A stretch of 64,000 nt of DNA from JANPPS01 sp965246925. GTDB taxonomy: Bacteria > Pseudomonadota > Alphaproteobacteria > Acetobacterales > Acetobacteraceae. Below the pieces are notes generated by a model. That model had not been told where the DNA came from and ran no database searches. It saw nothing but the letters and a program-made list of their open reading frames with translations. This document shows positions 32,993 through 42,165 of this stretch, one piece after another. Each line of letters starts with the position of its first letter. The stretch's first letter is position 1. The stretch lies in assembly GCA_965246925.1 (NCBI GenBank), contig OZ251994.1, positions 2,914,001-2,978,000 of the forward strand. Reading direction: 5' to 3'. Made by a program: the position numbers and the translations under genes.

Positions 32993-33523
32993 ATGGCCAA
33001 GCGTTGGTATGTCGTGCACGTCTATTCCGGGTTCGAGAAGAAGATTGCCCAGCAGGTGAAGGAGCAGGCCGCGCAGAAGGGCCTGGCCGACCTCGTGGAT
33101 GAAATCCTAGTCCCGGCCGAGGACGTGGTGGAGGTCCGCCGCGGCCAGAAGATCAATGCCGAGCGCAAGTTTTTTCCCGGCTACGTGCTCGTAAAGATGG
33201 AGCTGACGGATCAGACCTGGCACCTGATCAAGGACACCCCCAAGGTCACCGGCTTCCTCGGTACCAAGACCCGCCCCTCGCCCATCACCGAGGCCGAGGC
33301 TGAGCGCATCATCAAACAAAGCGCCGAAGGTGTGGAGCGCGCCCGCCCCGCGATCTTGTTCGAAATCGGCGAGCAGATCCGCGTGGCCGACGGCCCGTTC
33401 ACCAGCTTCAATGGTACGGTGGAGGAGGTGGACGAGGAGAAGGGCCGCGTGAAGGTCAGCGTTTCCATCTTCGGGCGCTCCACCCCGGTCGAGCTGGAAT
33501 ACAGCCAGGTCGAGAAGGTCTAG
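32993..33523 (+). CDS. nusG: transcription termination/antitermination factor NusG
   Basis: The 176-residue protein has the NGN domain (KRWYVVHVYSGFEKKIAQ, with FFPGYVLVKMEL) and a C-terminal KOW domain (GPFTSFNGTVEEVDEEKGRVKV). It binds RNA polymerase and, through KOW, Rho or ribosomal S10. The usual downstream genes rplK and rplA are absent; instead a convergent gene follows whose stop shares the CTAG of the nusG stop. Confidence 0.97.
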   Translation: MAKRWYVVHVYSGFEKKIAQQVKEQAAQKGLADLVDEILVPAEDVVEVRRGQKINAERKFFPGYVLVKMELTDQTWHLIKDTPKVTGFLGTKTRPSPITEAEAERIIKQSAEGVERARPAILFEIGEQIRVADGPFTSFNGTVEEVDEEKGRVKVSVSIFGRSTPVELEYSQVEKV

Positions 33524-34572
33524 GGCGCCCGGTTCTTCAGCGTCCGCTGCAGATCGAGCTCGATCGGCGCCATCGCGGCTTGGGTCATCCGGCCCGACGC
33601 CGCCAGCACGGCTCGCCATTCAGCCACGTCGGGCACCAGCGTCGGGTTGTCTCGCAACAGCTCCCGTTTCATGAACGGGTAGCCGGACCGCAGCAGCTGC
33701 CGCCACAGATCGCTGGTCGGGTTCAGCGGCACCCGGTCCACCACGTTACGCCGGATGCGCCGTGACTGAAGCTGGTGCGAACGAATGGCCGGATCGGCGA
33801 GGTTGGGGCCACCCTCCTTGTGATCGACCAGCATGTCCGCGTCGATATCCTGGATCAGGGATTGATATGGCCAGATCGCCCGGCAGCTGAAGCCCGCACG
33901 CAGCAGCACCTGGGTCAGGCCCACCTCATAAAGCCGGATCAGCCAAGTTTTTGACCAGGTCGGGCGCACGCCGAGCCAGAACTCCCGCCAAACCGCGCTC
34001 CGGACCACAGCCGGGCTGAACGCCATGAAGTAGGATTGCAAGTGATAGCGGTGCTGCCACGACTCCGTGCAGCCCCAAACGTCGGCCGCGTTGAAGTCGA
34101 TCTGGCTCAGCACCGCCTGCAGCGGGCGCAGCGGGCCATAGACGCTGTCGTTGGCGATCACCACCATCTCGGTATCCGCCCGCGGCAGCGCCAGGCGGGT
34201 CACCCCCTCCCGCCAGGCGCCGAAATCGTAACCGACGTTCTCCCGCACGATGACGCCCGCGCAGTGCAGCTGCAGCCTGGCCATCGCCTCGGGCCGCAAC
34301 CGCCCGGCGTTGGTGATGAACACGACGGACAGCCCGGCCTCCGCGAGGCTCCGGACCTGATGCAGCACATGCGGACGGACATCGCCCGCGCCGTCCCAGT
34401 GCACGAAGATGCACACTTTAAGCCCTAGCGGGATCAGCCCTTCGGGCCATTGCGACAGCAACCGCTCCGGACGCCGCCGCCGCATGATTTCGTGCCCGAG
34501 CCTGGGAAGCAGGTTGTAGCGGAGGGCGAGGTAGCCCCGCCGGATCGCCAGCCCCGCGGATTGGCGGATCAT
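33520..34572 (-). CDS. rhamnan synthesis protein F (RgpF) family protein
   Basis: The 350-residue protein contains the RgpF-type stretches VRENVGYDFGAWREGV and VIANDSVYGPLRPL, then CTESWQHRYHLQSYFMAF. In streptococci RgpF takes part in rhamnose-glucose polysaccharide synthesis; in Proteobacteria the family occurs in O-antigen and capsule clusters as putative glycosyltransferases. It is coupled by ATGA to the large methyltransferase and follows ugd, so it probably helps build a surface polysaccharide. The last codon overlaps the nusG stop. Confidence 0.85.
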   Translation of the reverse strand: MIRQSAGLAIRRGYLALRYNLLPRLGHEIMRRRRPERLLSQWPEGLIPLGLKVCIFVHWDGAGDVRPHVLHQVRSLAEAGLSVVFITNAGRLRPEAMARLQLHCAGVIVRENVGYDFGAWREGVTRLALPRADTEMVVIANDSVYGPLRPLQAVLSQIDFNAADVWGCTESWQHRYHLQSYFMAFSPAVVRSAVWREFWLGVRPTWSKTWLIRLYEVGLTQVLLRAGFSCRAIWPYQSLIQDIDADMLVDHKEGGPNLADPAIRSHQLQSRRIRRNVVDRVPLNPTSDLWRQLLRSGYPFMKRELLRDNPTLVPDVAEWRAVLAASGRMTQAAMAPIELDLQRTLKNRAP

Positions 34573-37190
34573 ACCGCTGCCGCGGGCGCGGTCCGCCGGG
34601 TCATGCTGTCGGGCAAGGCCAGCTCCGGATGCGCGGCGCCGATCTCCCGCACTAGCGCCGCGGCGTCCTCACCGGCGTCCATCTGATCTAGCGCCTGCAA
34701 CTCGCCATGCAGCGCGGCCCACCACAGGCTGTCCCCGGCCAGGCAGGTGGCGCGGACCCGGGCGAACCGGCCCCGGGCGGGCGCAGGCTCCCCCAATGGG
34801 CGGCCGAGTAGGGTGGTCTGCACGCCCAACACGGCCAGGCAGAACACCGCATCCCGCTCGACGATCGTGAGCTTATGCGTGCTGGACGGCCCGGCGAACG
34901 CCGCGTGTTCGATCTCGGCCCGGCGGGCGAGGTCTTTGGCCAGCGTGTAATGCCCGGCGTTCACCGCCTCCGTTAGACCACGCAGCTGTAGCGTACGAAG
35001 CCGGCCGGCCGGCAAAGGCAGGTCCAGGAGCCGTTGCGCGGCGTCCGGCGCGCCGGACGCCGCCGCACACAGCGCCGCCTCCGATTGCGCGGCGAACTCG
35101 GTCTCGGCCGCCTGCCCATCCTGGCTCGCGCGTCCGTCCAACGACCGGCGCAGCTGGGCACTGGCCTCGGCCGCGAGCAAGAACGCCGGTTCGAGGCCCG
35201 GGCGCGCGGTTCCCGTGGCCAGGAGGTAGATGCCCCGTGCATAGAGTACTCCGCCCAGCTGCGGCGGCGCCCGATCCAACGGCGGAAGTTGGCGAAGCGT
35301 GGCGAGGTCTAGGCCATAACGCTGCTTTGCCGCTGGCAGCAGCAGCACCCAGGCGGCCGCAGCCGCGTCCATCTCGCCAGTGTTGACTGCGTCCTGGAAA
35401 ACCCGGCAGGCCAGGCCGAACGACCGGTCGTCCGTCCAGTCCGCGGCGGCATGCTGGCGCAGATAGTCCCGCATGGCCTGCCGCTCCACCGCCGGGTCGC
35501 GCGGCCCGGCAATCGGGGAAAGTGCCCGAATTTCCGCATCGAGCGCCGCCCACCATAGGCCGCCGCCCCGCACGCTCGCCGCCCGGACCCGGGCGAGCCG
35601 GGCCAGCGCCGTGATGGCAGCACCCGGTCGGTCCAGATCCAGCGTGGCCATCGCGAACAGCGCGTCCCGCCCGGCTTCGGTCAACGGTTGTGTGCTTGCC
35701 GGGTCCGCGAATCCTGCCTGGTGCAAGCCGGTTTGCAGCATGAACGCGCGCGCCGCCTCATGCTGACCGGCGTCGACCCATTGCGAGAGTGCACGCTGCT
35801 GCACCGTCAGGAGGCGCGCCGGGCCACCGGATGGGGGCGGTGGCAGGCGGCAAAAGGCCTCGATCGCTGCGGCGCCGGCCGGCATGCTCAGGGCCGCTTC
35901 GGCCCGGGCGGTCCACTCGATCTCCTCCGTCTGGCCATCCTCCATCGCCAGTGCGCCCAGGGCACGCCGCATCTCGGCGGCTGCGGTGGCGGCGAGGGTG
36001 AAGTCGGCTTGCAGGGCGGAGCGCGGCGTGCCCCCTGCCAGGCGGCGGATCGCCCGCGCATAGAGTATGCCGCCCAGGTTGAGCGGCACACGCCGGGCCA
36101 TCTCCTCCAAGTCGCACGCGTGCAGGCCGTCGGGCAGGCTGGTGATCGTGTCGAGGCTTAATTGGAAGCGTGCCTGGCAGGCGGGGGTGAGCAGAGCCCA
36201 CGCGGCATCGGCCGTGCCTAGATCCGAGTCGTTCACCGCCTCCTGCAGTGCCCGCCCGGCGAAACCGAGGAACAAATCCGTGCTTCTATCGAGCTGTTTC
36301 GCCCGGCGCAGGAGATGCGCCCGGAGCGCCGCCCGGAGCGCGGCCGGATCACGCTCCAGCCGCAAGGGCACGTCACTGGCGAAGGCCACGAGAGAGTGGC
36401 TGTCCACCTCGATCTCGGTATGCGCAAAGCCACCTTGTTGCAGCAGGGCCCGCAGGCTGGTGGCGCTTTGGATCACGAGATGGAGGCTTGGAGATAGCAG
36501 CGGCACGATGATGCCCTGCGGCGCGTCCGGCGTGATGTCGTCACCGTTGGGCGTCGTGAGGATTAGCGTGCCGCCGGAGCGCAGCATGGCGCGCAACGTG
36601 CGGATGAAAGCGGCGGGCGAGGTCACGTGCTCGATCACTTCGGAGCCCATGACGACGTCCATCGTGCCTTGGGCTTCGTCGTCGTCCCGTAAATACCGCA
36701 GCTCGATCGGCAAGCCCAGCGCGTCCCGGCCCAAGGCGCTGAGCGCGGCAGGATCGATGCCAAGGCCGCGCCAGCCCTTGGTGTTGATCGCGTAGTCCAG
36801 CCCGAACCCGTAGCCGCACCCCACCTCCATATAGGCGCTGCCGGGCCCGCTCATGACCTGCGCGAGCGGGCGGGTGATCAGTGACACGCCGGCCCCTTGC
36901 TGGACGTAGAACGGCACGCGCCCGCGGTTGACCATGGCCGGGGCGGCGTAGTCGGGCGGGGACTGGCTGTCGTAAAAGTGGCAGGTGCACGCCGGGCACC
37001 GAACCACGTGCAGCCGCTTGAACGTGTCGTCCGGCGCATGCAGATCGACGGTTAAAGCATAGGTCTTCTCGGTCTTGCTGCCGCAATTAGGGCATGACAG
37101 CGACACCAGCCCGGGTGGCGGCGGCTCACCCGGGACCGGCCAAGTTACAGTGGGGGGCTGCACCAGCGGAGAGATCTGAGCTTCAGGCAT
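34569..37190 (-). CDS. methyltransferase with zinc ribbon and duplicated unknown domain
   Basis: The 873-residue protein has three parts. Residues 33-70 hold a zinc ribbon (CPNCG and CPACTC). Residues 115-275 form a class I methyltransferase with SAM motif EVGCGYGFG (122-130), SEVIEHV (183-189) and TPNGDD. Residues 303-838 consist of two copies of an unrecognised domain of about 275 residues (303-563 and 584-838), sharing LGGxLYARxI, RVRA and LWWAAL landmarks. No known family is recognised for this part. It lies between ugd and the RgpF-like gene, so it may modify polysaccharide or a sugar nucleotide. Confidence 0.78.
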   Translation of the reverse strand: MPEAQISPLVQPPTVTWPVPGEPPPPGLVSLSCPNCGSKTEKTYALTVDLHAPDDTFKRLHVVRCPACTCHFYDSQSPPDYAAPAMVNRGRVPFYVQQGAGVSLITRPLAQVMSGPGSAYMEVGCGYGFGLDYAINTKGWRGLGIDPAALSALGRDALGLPIELRYLRDDDEAQGTMDVVMGSEVIEHVTSPAAFIRTLRAMLRSGGTLILTTPNGDDITPDAPQGIIVPLLSPSLHLVIQSATSLRALLQQGGFAHTEIEVDSHSLVAFASDVPLRLERDPAALRAALRAHLLRRAKQLDRSTDLFLGFAGRALQEAVNDSDLGTADAAWALLTPACQARFQLSLDTITSLPDGLHACDLEEMARRVPLNLGGILYARAIRRLAGGTPRSALQADFTLAATAAAEMRRALGALAMEDGQTEEIEWTARAEAALSMPAGAAAIEAFCRLPPPPSGGPARLLTVQQRALSQWVDAGQHEAARAFMLQTGLHQAGFADPASTQPLTEAGRDALFAMATLDLDRPGAAITALARLARVRAASVRGGGLWWAALDAEIRALSPIAGPRDPAVERQAMRDYLRQHAAADWTDDRSFGLACRVFQDAVNTGEMDAAAAAWVLLLPAAKQRYGLDLATLRQLPPLDRAPPQLGGVLYARGIYLLATGTARPGLEPAFLLAAEASAQLRRSLDGRASQDGQAAETEFAAQSEAALCAAASGAPDAAQRLLDLPLPAGRLRTLQLRGLTEAVNAGHYTLAKDLARRAEIEHAAFAGPSSTHKLTIVERDAVFCLAVLGVQTTLLGRPLGEPAPARGRFARVRATCLAGDSLWWAALHGELQALDQMDAGEDAAALVREIGAAHPELALPDSMTRRTAPAAAV

Positions 37191-37218
37191 CGCTCCGATA
37201 ATCCGGCGTCAGCCCCGC

Positions 37219-38547
37219 TTAGGCAAGGGCAGGGCGGGGCGCACCCCGGCCGATGCACCGGTAATCGAACCCGGCCCCTTTCATGGCCACGGGGTCGAAC
37301 ACGTTGCGGAGATCGACCATAAGCCGCCCGCGCATGCCCTGAGCCAGGCGCGCCGGCGCCAACGCCCGGAACTCGTTCCATTCAGTAACGAGTACCAAAA
37401 TGTCCGCGCCCTCGATCGCATCGTAGGCATCCGTGCTGTAATGGACGCCGTCCGGCAGCATGCCGCGCGCGTGGTCCATGCCGACCGGGTCATACACGCG
37501 CAGATGCGCCCCTTCTTCCGTCAGCCGGCTGACGATCGGCAGGCTTGGCGCGTCCCGCATATCGTCGGTTTCGGGCTTGAAGGTCAGGCCTAGCACCGCG
37601 ATGGTCTTGCCCAGTACCGAGCCGCCGGCTGCCTGGATGACCCGCGCGGCCATGCTGGATTTACGTGCGTCGTTGACGGACACCGTCGCTTCCACCAGCC
37701 GGGATGGCGCGCCCCAATCCTGCGCGATGCGCATCAAGGCCAGCGTGTCCTTGGGAAAGCAGCTACCGCCATAGCCAGGCCCGGCGTGCAGGAATTTACG
37801 TCCGATCCGTCCATCGAGCCCAATGCCGCGCGCGACATCGTGCACGTCCGCGCCCACCTTTTCACAAAGATCGGCCATTTCGTTGATAAAGGTGATCTTC
37901 ATCGCCAGGAACGAGTTTGCGGCATATTTCGTGAGTTCGGCCGTCTCGAGCGTGGTGAACAGGATCGGCGCTTCGATAAGGTATAGAGGGCGGTAAAGGC
38001 GGCGCAGAACCTCCCGCGCCCGCTCGCTCTCGGTGCCGATCACCACGCGGTCGGGACGCATGAAGTCACCGATCGCGCTGCCTTCGCGCAGGAACTCCGG
38101 GTTGCTGGCCACATCGAACTCTGCATCCGGCCGGGCCCGGCGCATGATCTCGCTGATGCGCCGTCCGGTGCCGACGGGGACGGTCGATTTCGTGACCACG
38201 ACGGCGTAGCTGGTCAGCGCCATCGCGACCTGTTCGGCGGCGGCGTTGACGTAAGAGACGTCCGCATGGCCGTCACCGCGCCGGGTTGGGGTGCCGACGG
38301 CGATGAACACCGCCTCCGCGCCCTTCACCGCAGCCGCTAAGTCGTTGCCGAAGCTGAGCCGGCCAGCCGCGACGTTATCGGCCACGAGCTTATCCAGGCC
38401 AGGCTCGTAGATGGGGATCCGGCCCTCGTTCAATGCTGTGAGCTTCGCCGGATCGACCTCGACCACGGCGACCTCTACCCCGAGGTCGGCGAAGCAGGCC
38501 CCGGAGACTAACCCCACGTAACCGCCGCCGATCATCGCAATACGCAT
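37219..38547 (-). CDS. ugd: UDP-glucose 6-dehydrogenase
   Basis: The 442-residue enzyme oxidises UDP-glucose to UDP-glucuronate with two NAD. It has the N-terminal NAD site MIGGGYVGLVSGACFADLG, TKSTVPVGTG, SNPEFLREGSAI and the catalytic Cys in GYGGSCFPKDT. Length and motifs are normal. It is the first gene of a minus-strand group with the large methyltransferase 28 nt downstream and the RgpF-like gene, supplying uronic acid for a surface polysaccharide. Confidence 0.95.
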   Translation of the reverse strand: MRIAMIGGGYVGLVSGACFADLGVEVAVVEVDPAKLTALNEGRIPIYEPGLDKLVADNVAAGRLSFGNDLAAAVKGAEAVFIAVGTPTRRGDGHADVSYVNAAAEQVAMALTSYAVVVTKSTVPVGTGRRISEIMRRARPDAEFDVASNPEFLREGSAIGDFMRPDRVVIGTESERAREVLRRLYRPLYLIEAPILFTTLETAELTKYAANSFLAMKITFINEMADLCEKVGADVHDVARGIGLDGRIGRKFLHAGPGYGGSCFPKDTLALMRIAQDWGAPSRLVEATVSVNDARKSSMAARVIQAAGGSVLGKTIAVLGLTFKPETDDMRDAPSLPIVSRLTEEGAHLRVYDPVGMDHARGMLPDGVHYSTDAYDAIEGADILVLVTEWNEFRALAPARLAQGMRGRLMVDLRNVFDPVAMKGAGFDYRCIGRGAPRPALA

Positions 38548-38620
38548 TACTTCATCCTCTTAGCTGCGGGCGGCAAACCACCACATTCCTGGCTCAAGGG
38601 CCAGCTTTCTAGCGAAACGA

Positions 38621-39058
38621 TCATTGCTGCGGCTGGTCCATGATGGACCGTGGCCGGCAGCTTTCCTCTAGCTCTCGCTCCTCCAACCTCGCCCGCTCCT
38701 GCTCGAGCGCGTGCATACGCTGCTGCGCCAGCGTTTCGATCGATTCGAGCGCCGTCCGGGCGGCGGTCAGCATCGCCCGGGTACGGCCCACCTCGGCCTG
38801 AGTGCGCTCCAGCATCGCCCGGGCTGACTCGGCCCGCTGACGCGCGCCGGGCAGCCATCGAGAGAAGGCTTCGACTGCACCGTCTGACGCGGTGATGGCG
38901 CAGGCCGCGTCCTGCTCGTCGGAAATCATGGTTTCGGCCAGCCGGACGAGCGCCCCGGCGTCAGTCTCCGCCGCAGTCGCCCGGGCCAAATCTTGCTGCG
39001 CCGCCTCCAAACTCTGCCGGCGCAGGCGGAGGACGATGGTAAGCGGGTCATGCGGCAT
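38621..39058 (-). CDS. fliJ: FliJ-like flagellar export chaperone
   Basis: The 145-residue protein is a long coiled coil, with LRLRRQSLEAAQQDLARAT, LERTQAEVGRTRAML and MHALEQERARLEER. Position right after fliI, length and coiled-coil form fit FliJ, which helps the FliI ATPase in flagellar protein export; sequence conservation in the family is weak, so the call leans on context. ATG at 39058 overlaps the fliI end by 11 nt. The C-terminal QPQQ tail is unstructured. Confidence 0.75.
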   Translation of the reverse strand: MPHDPLTIVLRLRRQSLEAAQQDLARATAAETDAGALVRLAETMISDEQDAACAITASDGAVEAFSRWLPGARQRAESARAMLERTQAEVGRTRAMLTAARTALESIETLAQQRMHALEQERARLEERELEESCRPRSIMDQPQQ

Positions 39059-40445
39059 GGTTGACCTCCAATGCGTTCTGCAGCGCGGCAAATGCTGATT
39101 CCAATGTGCTGTCCTCGTCCTTGTCCTGCCGCAGCACGCTTTCGATCAGCGGAGCGAGGCGCAGCGCTTCGTCGGACGCTGGGTCGGCCCCCGGCTGATA
39201 GGCGCCGAGCCGGACAAGATCGGCTAGTTCAGCCTGGACGGCCAGCACCGCACGGGCGCGCTGCACCAGCGCCGCCTCAGGCTTTTCGAGGCAACCCGGC
39301 ACAGTGCGCGATAGCGAGCGCAGCACATCGACGGCAGGATACCGGCCCGCCTCGCCGATGCGCCGGTCCAGGACGATGTGGCCGTCGAGGATGCCACGCA
39401 CTGCGTCCGCCACCGGCTCGTTATGGTCGTCACCCTCCACCAGAACACTGAAAAGCCCGGTGATATGACCCGATCGCTCGCCCAGCTCCGGGCCAGGCCC
39501 GGCCCGCTCGAGCAGGCGGGGGAGTTCGGCAAACACACTAGGAGGATAGCCGCGTGTGGCAGGCGCCTCACCCGCCGCGATCCCGATCTCGCGCAAAGCC
39601 AGGCAGAAGCGGGTAACGCTATCCATCATGAGCAGCACGGACTTTCCCTGCTCGCGGAAGAATTCGGCAATTGCCATGGCGGCATAGGCGGCCTCCCGCC
39701 GCATGAGCGGCGGCTGGTCCGACGTGGCGATCACCACGACCGAGCGGGCGAGGCCGGCTGGGCCAAGATCATCCTCAATGAACTCCCTCACCTCGCGCCC
39801 GCGCTCGCCGACTAGGGCGATGACCGCCACGTCGCACTCAGCCTGGCGAGCCATCATGGACATGAGTGTGGATTTACCGACGCCCGACCCGGCGAAGATG
39901 CCCAAACGCTGCCCCCTGCGGCAGGTGGTGAAAAGGTCCAAAGCGCGCAGGCCAAGGCTGCCCCGCGGACCAAGCCGAGCGCGCCCGGCAGCTTGGGGTG
40001 GGGGGCAGCGAACGGGACGGGATGGTCCGTTGATGAGAGGACCAAGCCCATCGAGCGCCGTTCCAAGCGGATCGACCACGCGGCCGAGCCAGGCATCGGA
40101 TGGATTGAGGCTGCCGCAACGCGATGCGCCATGCTGATTGAGTTGGAGGGACGCCGGGCAGCCCGGCCCTACGCCGTCCAGCGGGCCATATGCCATAGTA
40201 CGGGCGCGTCCCTGCTGATAACCGATGATTTCCGCCATGACCGGGCGCATCCCAGATGGTTCGAGCAGCACGCGGTCGCCGATGGCGCTATGCGCGTCCA
40301 ATCCCCCGACTTCTACCATCGTCCCGGCGATGCCGGTAACCCGTCCGGTGATGCTGAAACTTGGTATGGCGCTCAGCACGGACGTCGCTTGCCTTAATCT
40401 TTCAGCAATTGAGCTACTTTTGAGATGGCTCTCTAACAAAATCAT
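39048..40445 (-). CDS. fliI: flagellum-specific ATPase FliI
   Basis: The protein of about 465 residues is a type III export ATPase with Walker A GIFAGSGVGKSTL, ALVGERGREVREF, a Walker B in LLMMDSVTRFC, and the flagellar-type VLVEGDDHNEPVADAVRGIL. The start is uncertain: ATG at 40445 gives a normal FliI N-terminus, although its ribosome site (GGGAG) is very close; GTG at 40499 would add 18 residues. It is divergent from ctrA, and followed by fliJ; other flagellar genes must lie elsewhere. Confidence 0.9.
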   Translation of the reverse strand: MILLESHLKSSSIAERLRQATSVLSAIPSFSITGRVTGIAGTMVEVGGLDAHSAIGDRVLLEPSGMRPVMAEIIGYQQGRARTMAYGPLDGVGPGCPASLQLNQHGASRCGSLNPSDAWLGRVVDPLGTALDGLGPLINGPSRPVRCPPPQAAGRARLGPRGSLGLRALDLFTTCRRGQRLGIFAGSGVGKSTLMSMMARQAECDVAVIALVGERGREVREFIEDDLGPAGLARSVVVIATSDQPPLMRREAAYAAMAIAEFFREQGKSVLLMMDSVTRFCLALREIGIAAGEAPATRGYPPSVFAELPRLLERAGPGPELGERSGHITGLFSVLVEGDDHNEPVADAVRGILDGHIVLDRRIGEAGRYPAVDVLRSLSRTVPGCLEKPEAALVQRARAVLAVQAELADLVRLGAYQPGADPASDEALRLAPLIESVLRQDKDEDSTLESAFAALQNALEVNHAA

Positions 40446-40575
40446 CACTCCCGAGCCGGCGTATGCAGCAATGCTGATCCGGTCTCCTTCTTTGAACACA
40501 AAAAGGTAAAAAAACTATGGACATCTACACGCACCGGTTGCATAACGGTGGAAGTTAAACGAATAGGAGCGACTC

Positions 40576-41322
40576 ATGCGTGTGTTGATGATCGAGAGCG
40601 ACCTGACGGCGGCGCGTGGCGTGATGTCCTTCTTGAAGACGGGCGGTGCAGTAACCGACCACATCGACACCGGGGCCGAGGCGATCGAACTCGCGCGCCG
40701 TTACGACTACGACATCATCCTGCTCGATCTGATGCTGCCCGATATCGAGGGCTACGAGGTGCTGCGCCGCCTTCGCGCGAGCCGGCTGGATACGCCGGTC
40801 GTGGTGATGTCAGGGCTCACGCGGCCGCAGGCGAAAGTGAAGGCCTTTAGCTGCGGAGCGGATGACTTCATCTCGAAGCCGTTCGACACGAGTGAGCTGA
40901 TGGCTCGTATGCAGGCGATCATCCGCCGCAGCAAAGGCTATGCGCAGCCCACCCTGTTCGTTGGACCGTTGCAATTGAAGCTGGACGTGCGGGAGGTTTC
41001 GGTCGAGGGCCAGCAGGTTCACTTGACCGCCAAGGAATACGCGATCTTGGAACTGCTGGTGCTGCGCCGCGGCATGGTGCTGACGAAGGAGGCCTTCCTT
41101 GGCCACCTCTACGGCGGCATGGATGAGCCGGAGGCGAAGATCATCGACGTGTTCATCTGCAAACTGCGGAAGAAGCTGGCGGATGCAGGTGCTAACAACG
41201 TGATCGGCACCGTTTGGGGCCGCGGATACACGGTTCGAGACACGTCGTCAGGTTCCTCCACCATGCCCGTCGCGCCAGCCCAGCCGGTCTATGGCGCATT
41301 GCGGGAACTCAGCGTGGCTTGA
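40576..41322 (+). CDS. ctrA: cell cycle response regulator CtrA
   Basis: The 248-residue OmpR-type regulator has a receiver domain with the phosphoacceptor Asp51 in IILLDLMLPD and Lys in ISKPFD, and a DNA-binding winged helix with VHLTAKEYAILELL and KEAFLGHLYGGMDEPEAKIIDVFICKLRKKL (residues about 171-201). This close match to CtrA is strong; in Alphaproteobacteria it controls cell cycle, motility and flagellar genes. AGGAG lies before the ATG. The C-terminus has an extra Ser/Pro-rich tail. It is divergent to fliI and its TGA abuts the nadK stop. Confidence 0.93.
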   Translation: MRVLMIESDLTAARGVMSFLKTGGAVTDHIDTGAEAIELARRYDYDIILLDLMLPDIEGYEVLRRLRASRLDTPVVVMSGLTRPQAKVKAFSCGADDFISKPFDTSELMARMQAIIRRSKGYAQPTLFVGPLQLKLDVREVSVEGQQVHLTAKEYAILELLVLRRGMVLTKEAFLGHLYGGMDEPEAKIIDVFICKLRKKLADAGANNVIGTVWGRGYTVRDTSSGSSTMPVAPAQPVYGALRELSVA

Positions 41323-42159
41323 TCAAACGGTAAACTGTTCGGTGATGATGCGTTCAGACAGGCCTTGCTCGGGATCGAAGAGGACGGTCGTCGTGACCGT
41401 CCGGTCCTCGCTCAGCGCCACGGTTGCGACGTTGCGAACCTCGGTCGAGTCGGCCACGGCCGAGACTGGCCGCTTCTCTGGTTCCAAAACCTCGAACAGC
41501 ACATCTACCGTGCTTGGCAGCAGCGCCCCGCGCCAGCGGCGGGGACGGAAGGCGCTGATGGGGGTGAGCGGCAACAAGTTTGCAGATAACGGGACGATCG
41601 GTCCGTGCGCCGAGAGATTGTAAGCGGTCGAGCCGGCTGGCGTGGACAGCAGCACACCGTCGCAGATCAGTTCCGGAAGCCGGATCCTGCCGTCCACCGT
41701 GATTCGAATCTTCGCGGCTTGGCGCAATTGCCGGAGGAGCGAGACCTCGTTCAGTGCAAGCGCCTCTTCGACGACACCGGCCTGCGTGACGGCATGCATC
41801 CTGAGCGGGTGCAGACTGGCGGCTTGAGCCCGGCCGAGCCGAAACGGCAGTTCATCCTCGACCAGGGCATTCATCAGGAAGCCGACGGATCCACAATTCA
41901 TGCCATAAACTGGCATCGCCTTCGATTGCGCCAGCTGCCGGTGCAACGTCTCGAGCAAGAACCCGTCACCGCCCAGGCAGACGATGACCTGAGCGTTTTC
42001 CAGCGCGCAATCGCCATAGCGCCCGGCCAAACGGTCTCGGCATTCGGTCGCCAACCGGGTCGGCGCGGCAGCAAACGCGATGCGTTCGACCGGCCCGTCA
42101 AAACAGGGGACGAGGGCTGCAGGCGGCGCGGAGCCCGTCAGCGACTCGGGCTCACCCAT
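41323..42159 (-). CDS. nadK: NAD kinase
   Basis: The 278-residue enzyme phosphorylates NAD to NADP. It has the catalytic GGDGFLL (63-69), the NE motif in LALNEVSLL, and the substrate loop LLSTPAGSTAYNLSAHGP. Length is typical of alphaproteobacterial NadK. Its stop meets the ctrA stop in a TGATCA palindrome with no bases between, and its start is 6 nt after the nitrilase-like gene, which reads in the same direction. Confidence 0.95.
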   Translation of the reverse strand: MGEPESLTGSAPPAALVPCFDGPVERIAFAAAPTRLATECRDRLAGRYGDCALENAQVIVCLGGDGFLLETLHRQLAQSKAMPVYGMNCGSVGFLMNALVEDELPFRLGRAQAASLHPLRMHAVTQAGVVEEALALNEVSLLRQLRQAAKIRITVDGRIRLPELICDGVLLSTPAGSTAYNLSAHGPIVPLSANLLPLTPISAFRPRRWRGALLPSTVDVLFEVLEPEKRPVSAVADSTEVRNVATVALSEDRTVTTTVLFDPEQGLSERIITEQFTV

Positions 42160-42165
42160 TACGGA

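Noticed and set aside
37145..37381. Minus-strand frames within ugd and the methyltransferase in other registers
   Set aside because: They are short shadows with Arg/Pro/Ala bias and no ribosome sites, inside well-supported genes.
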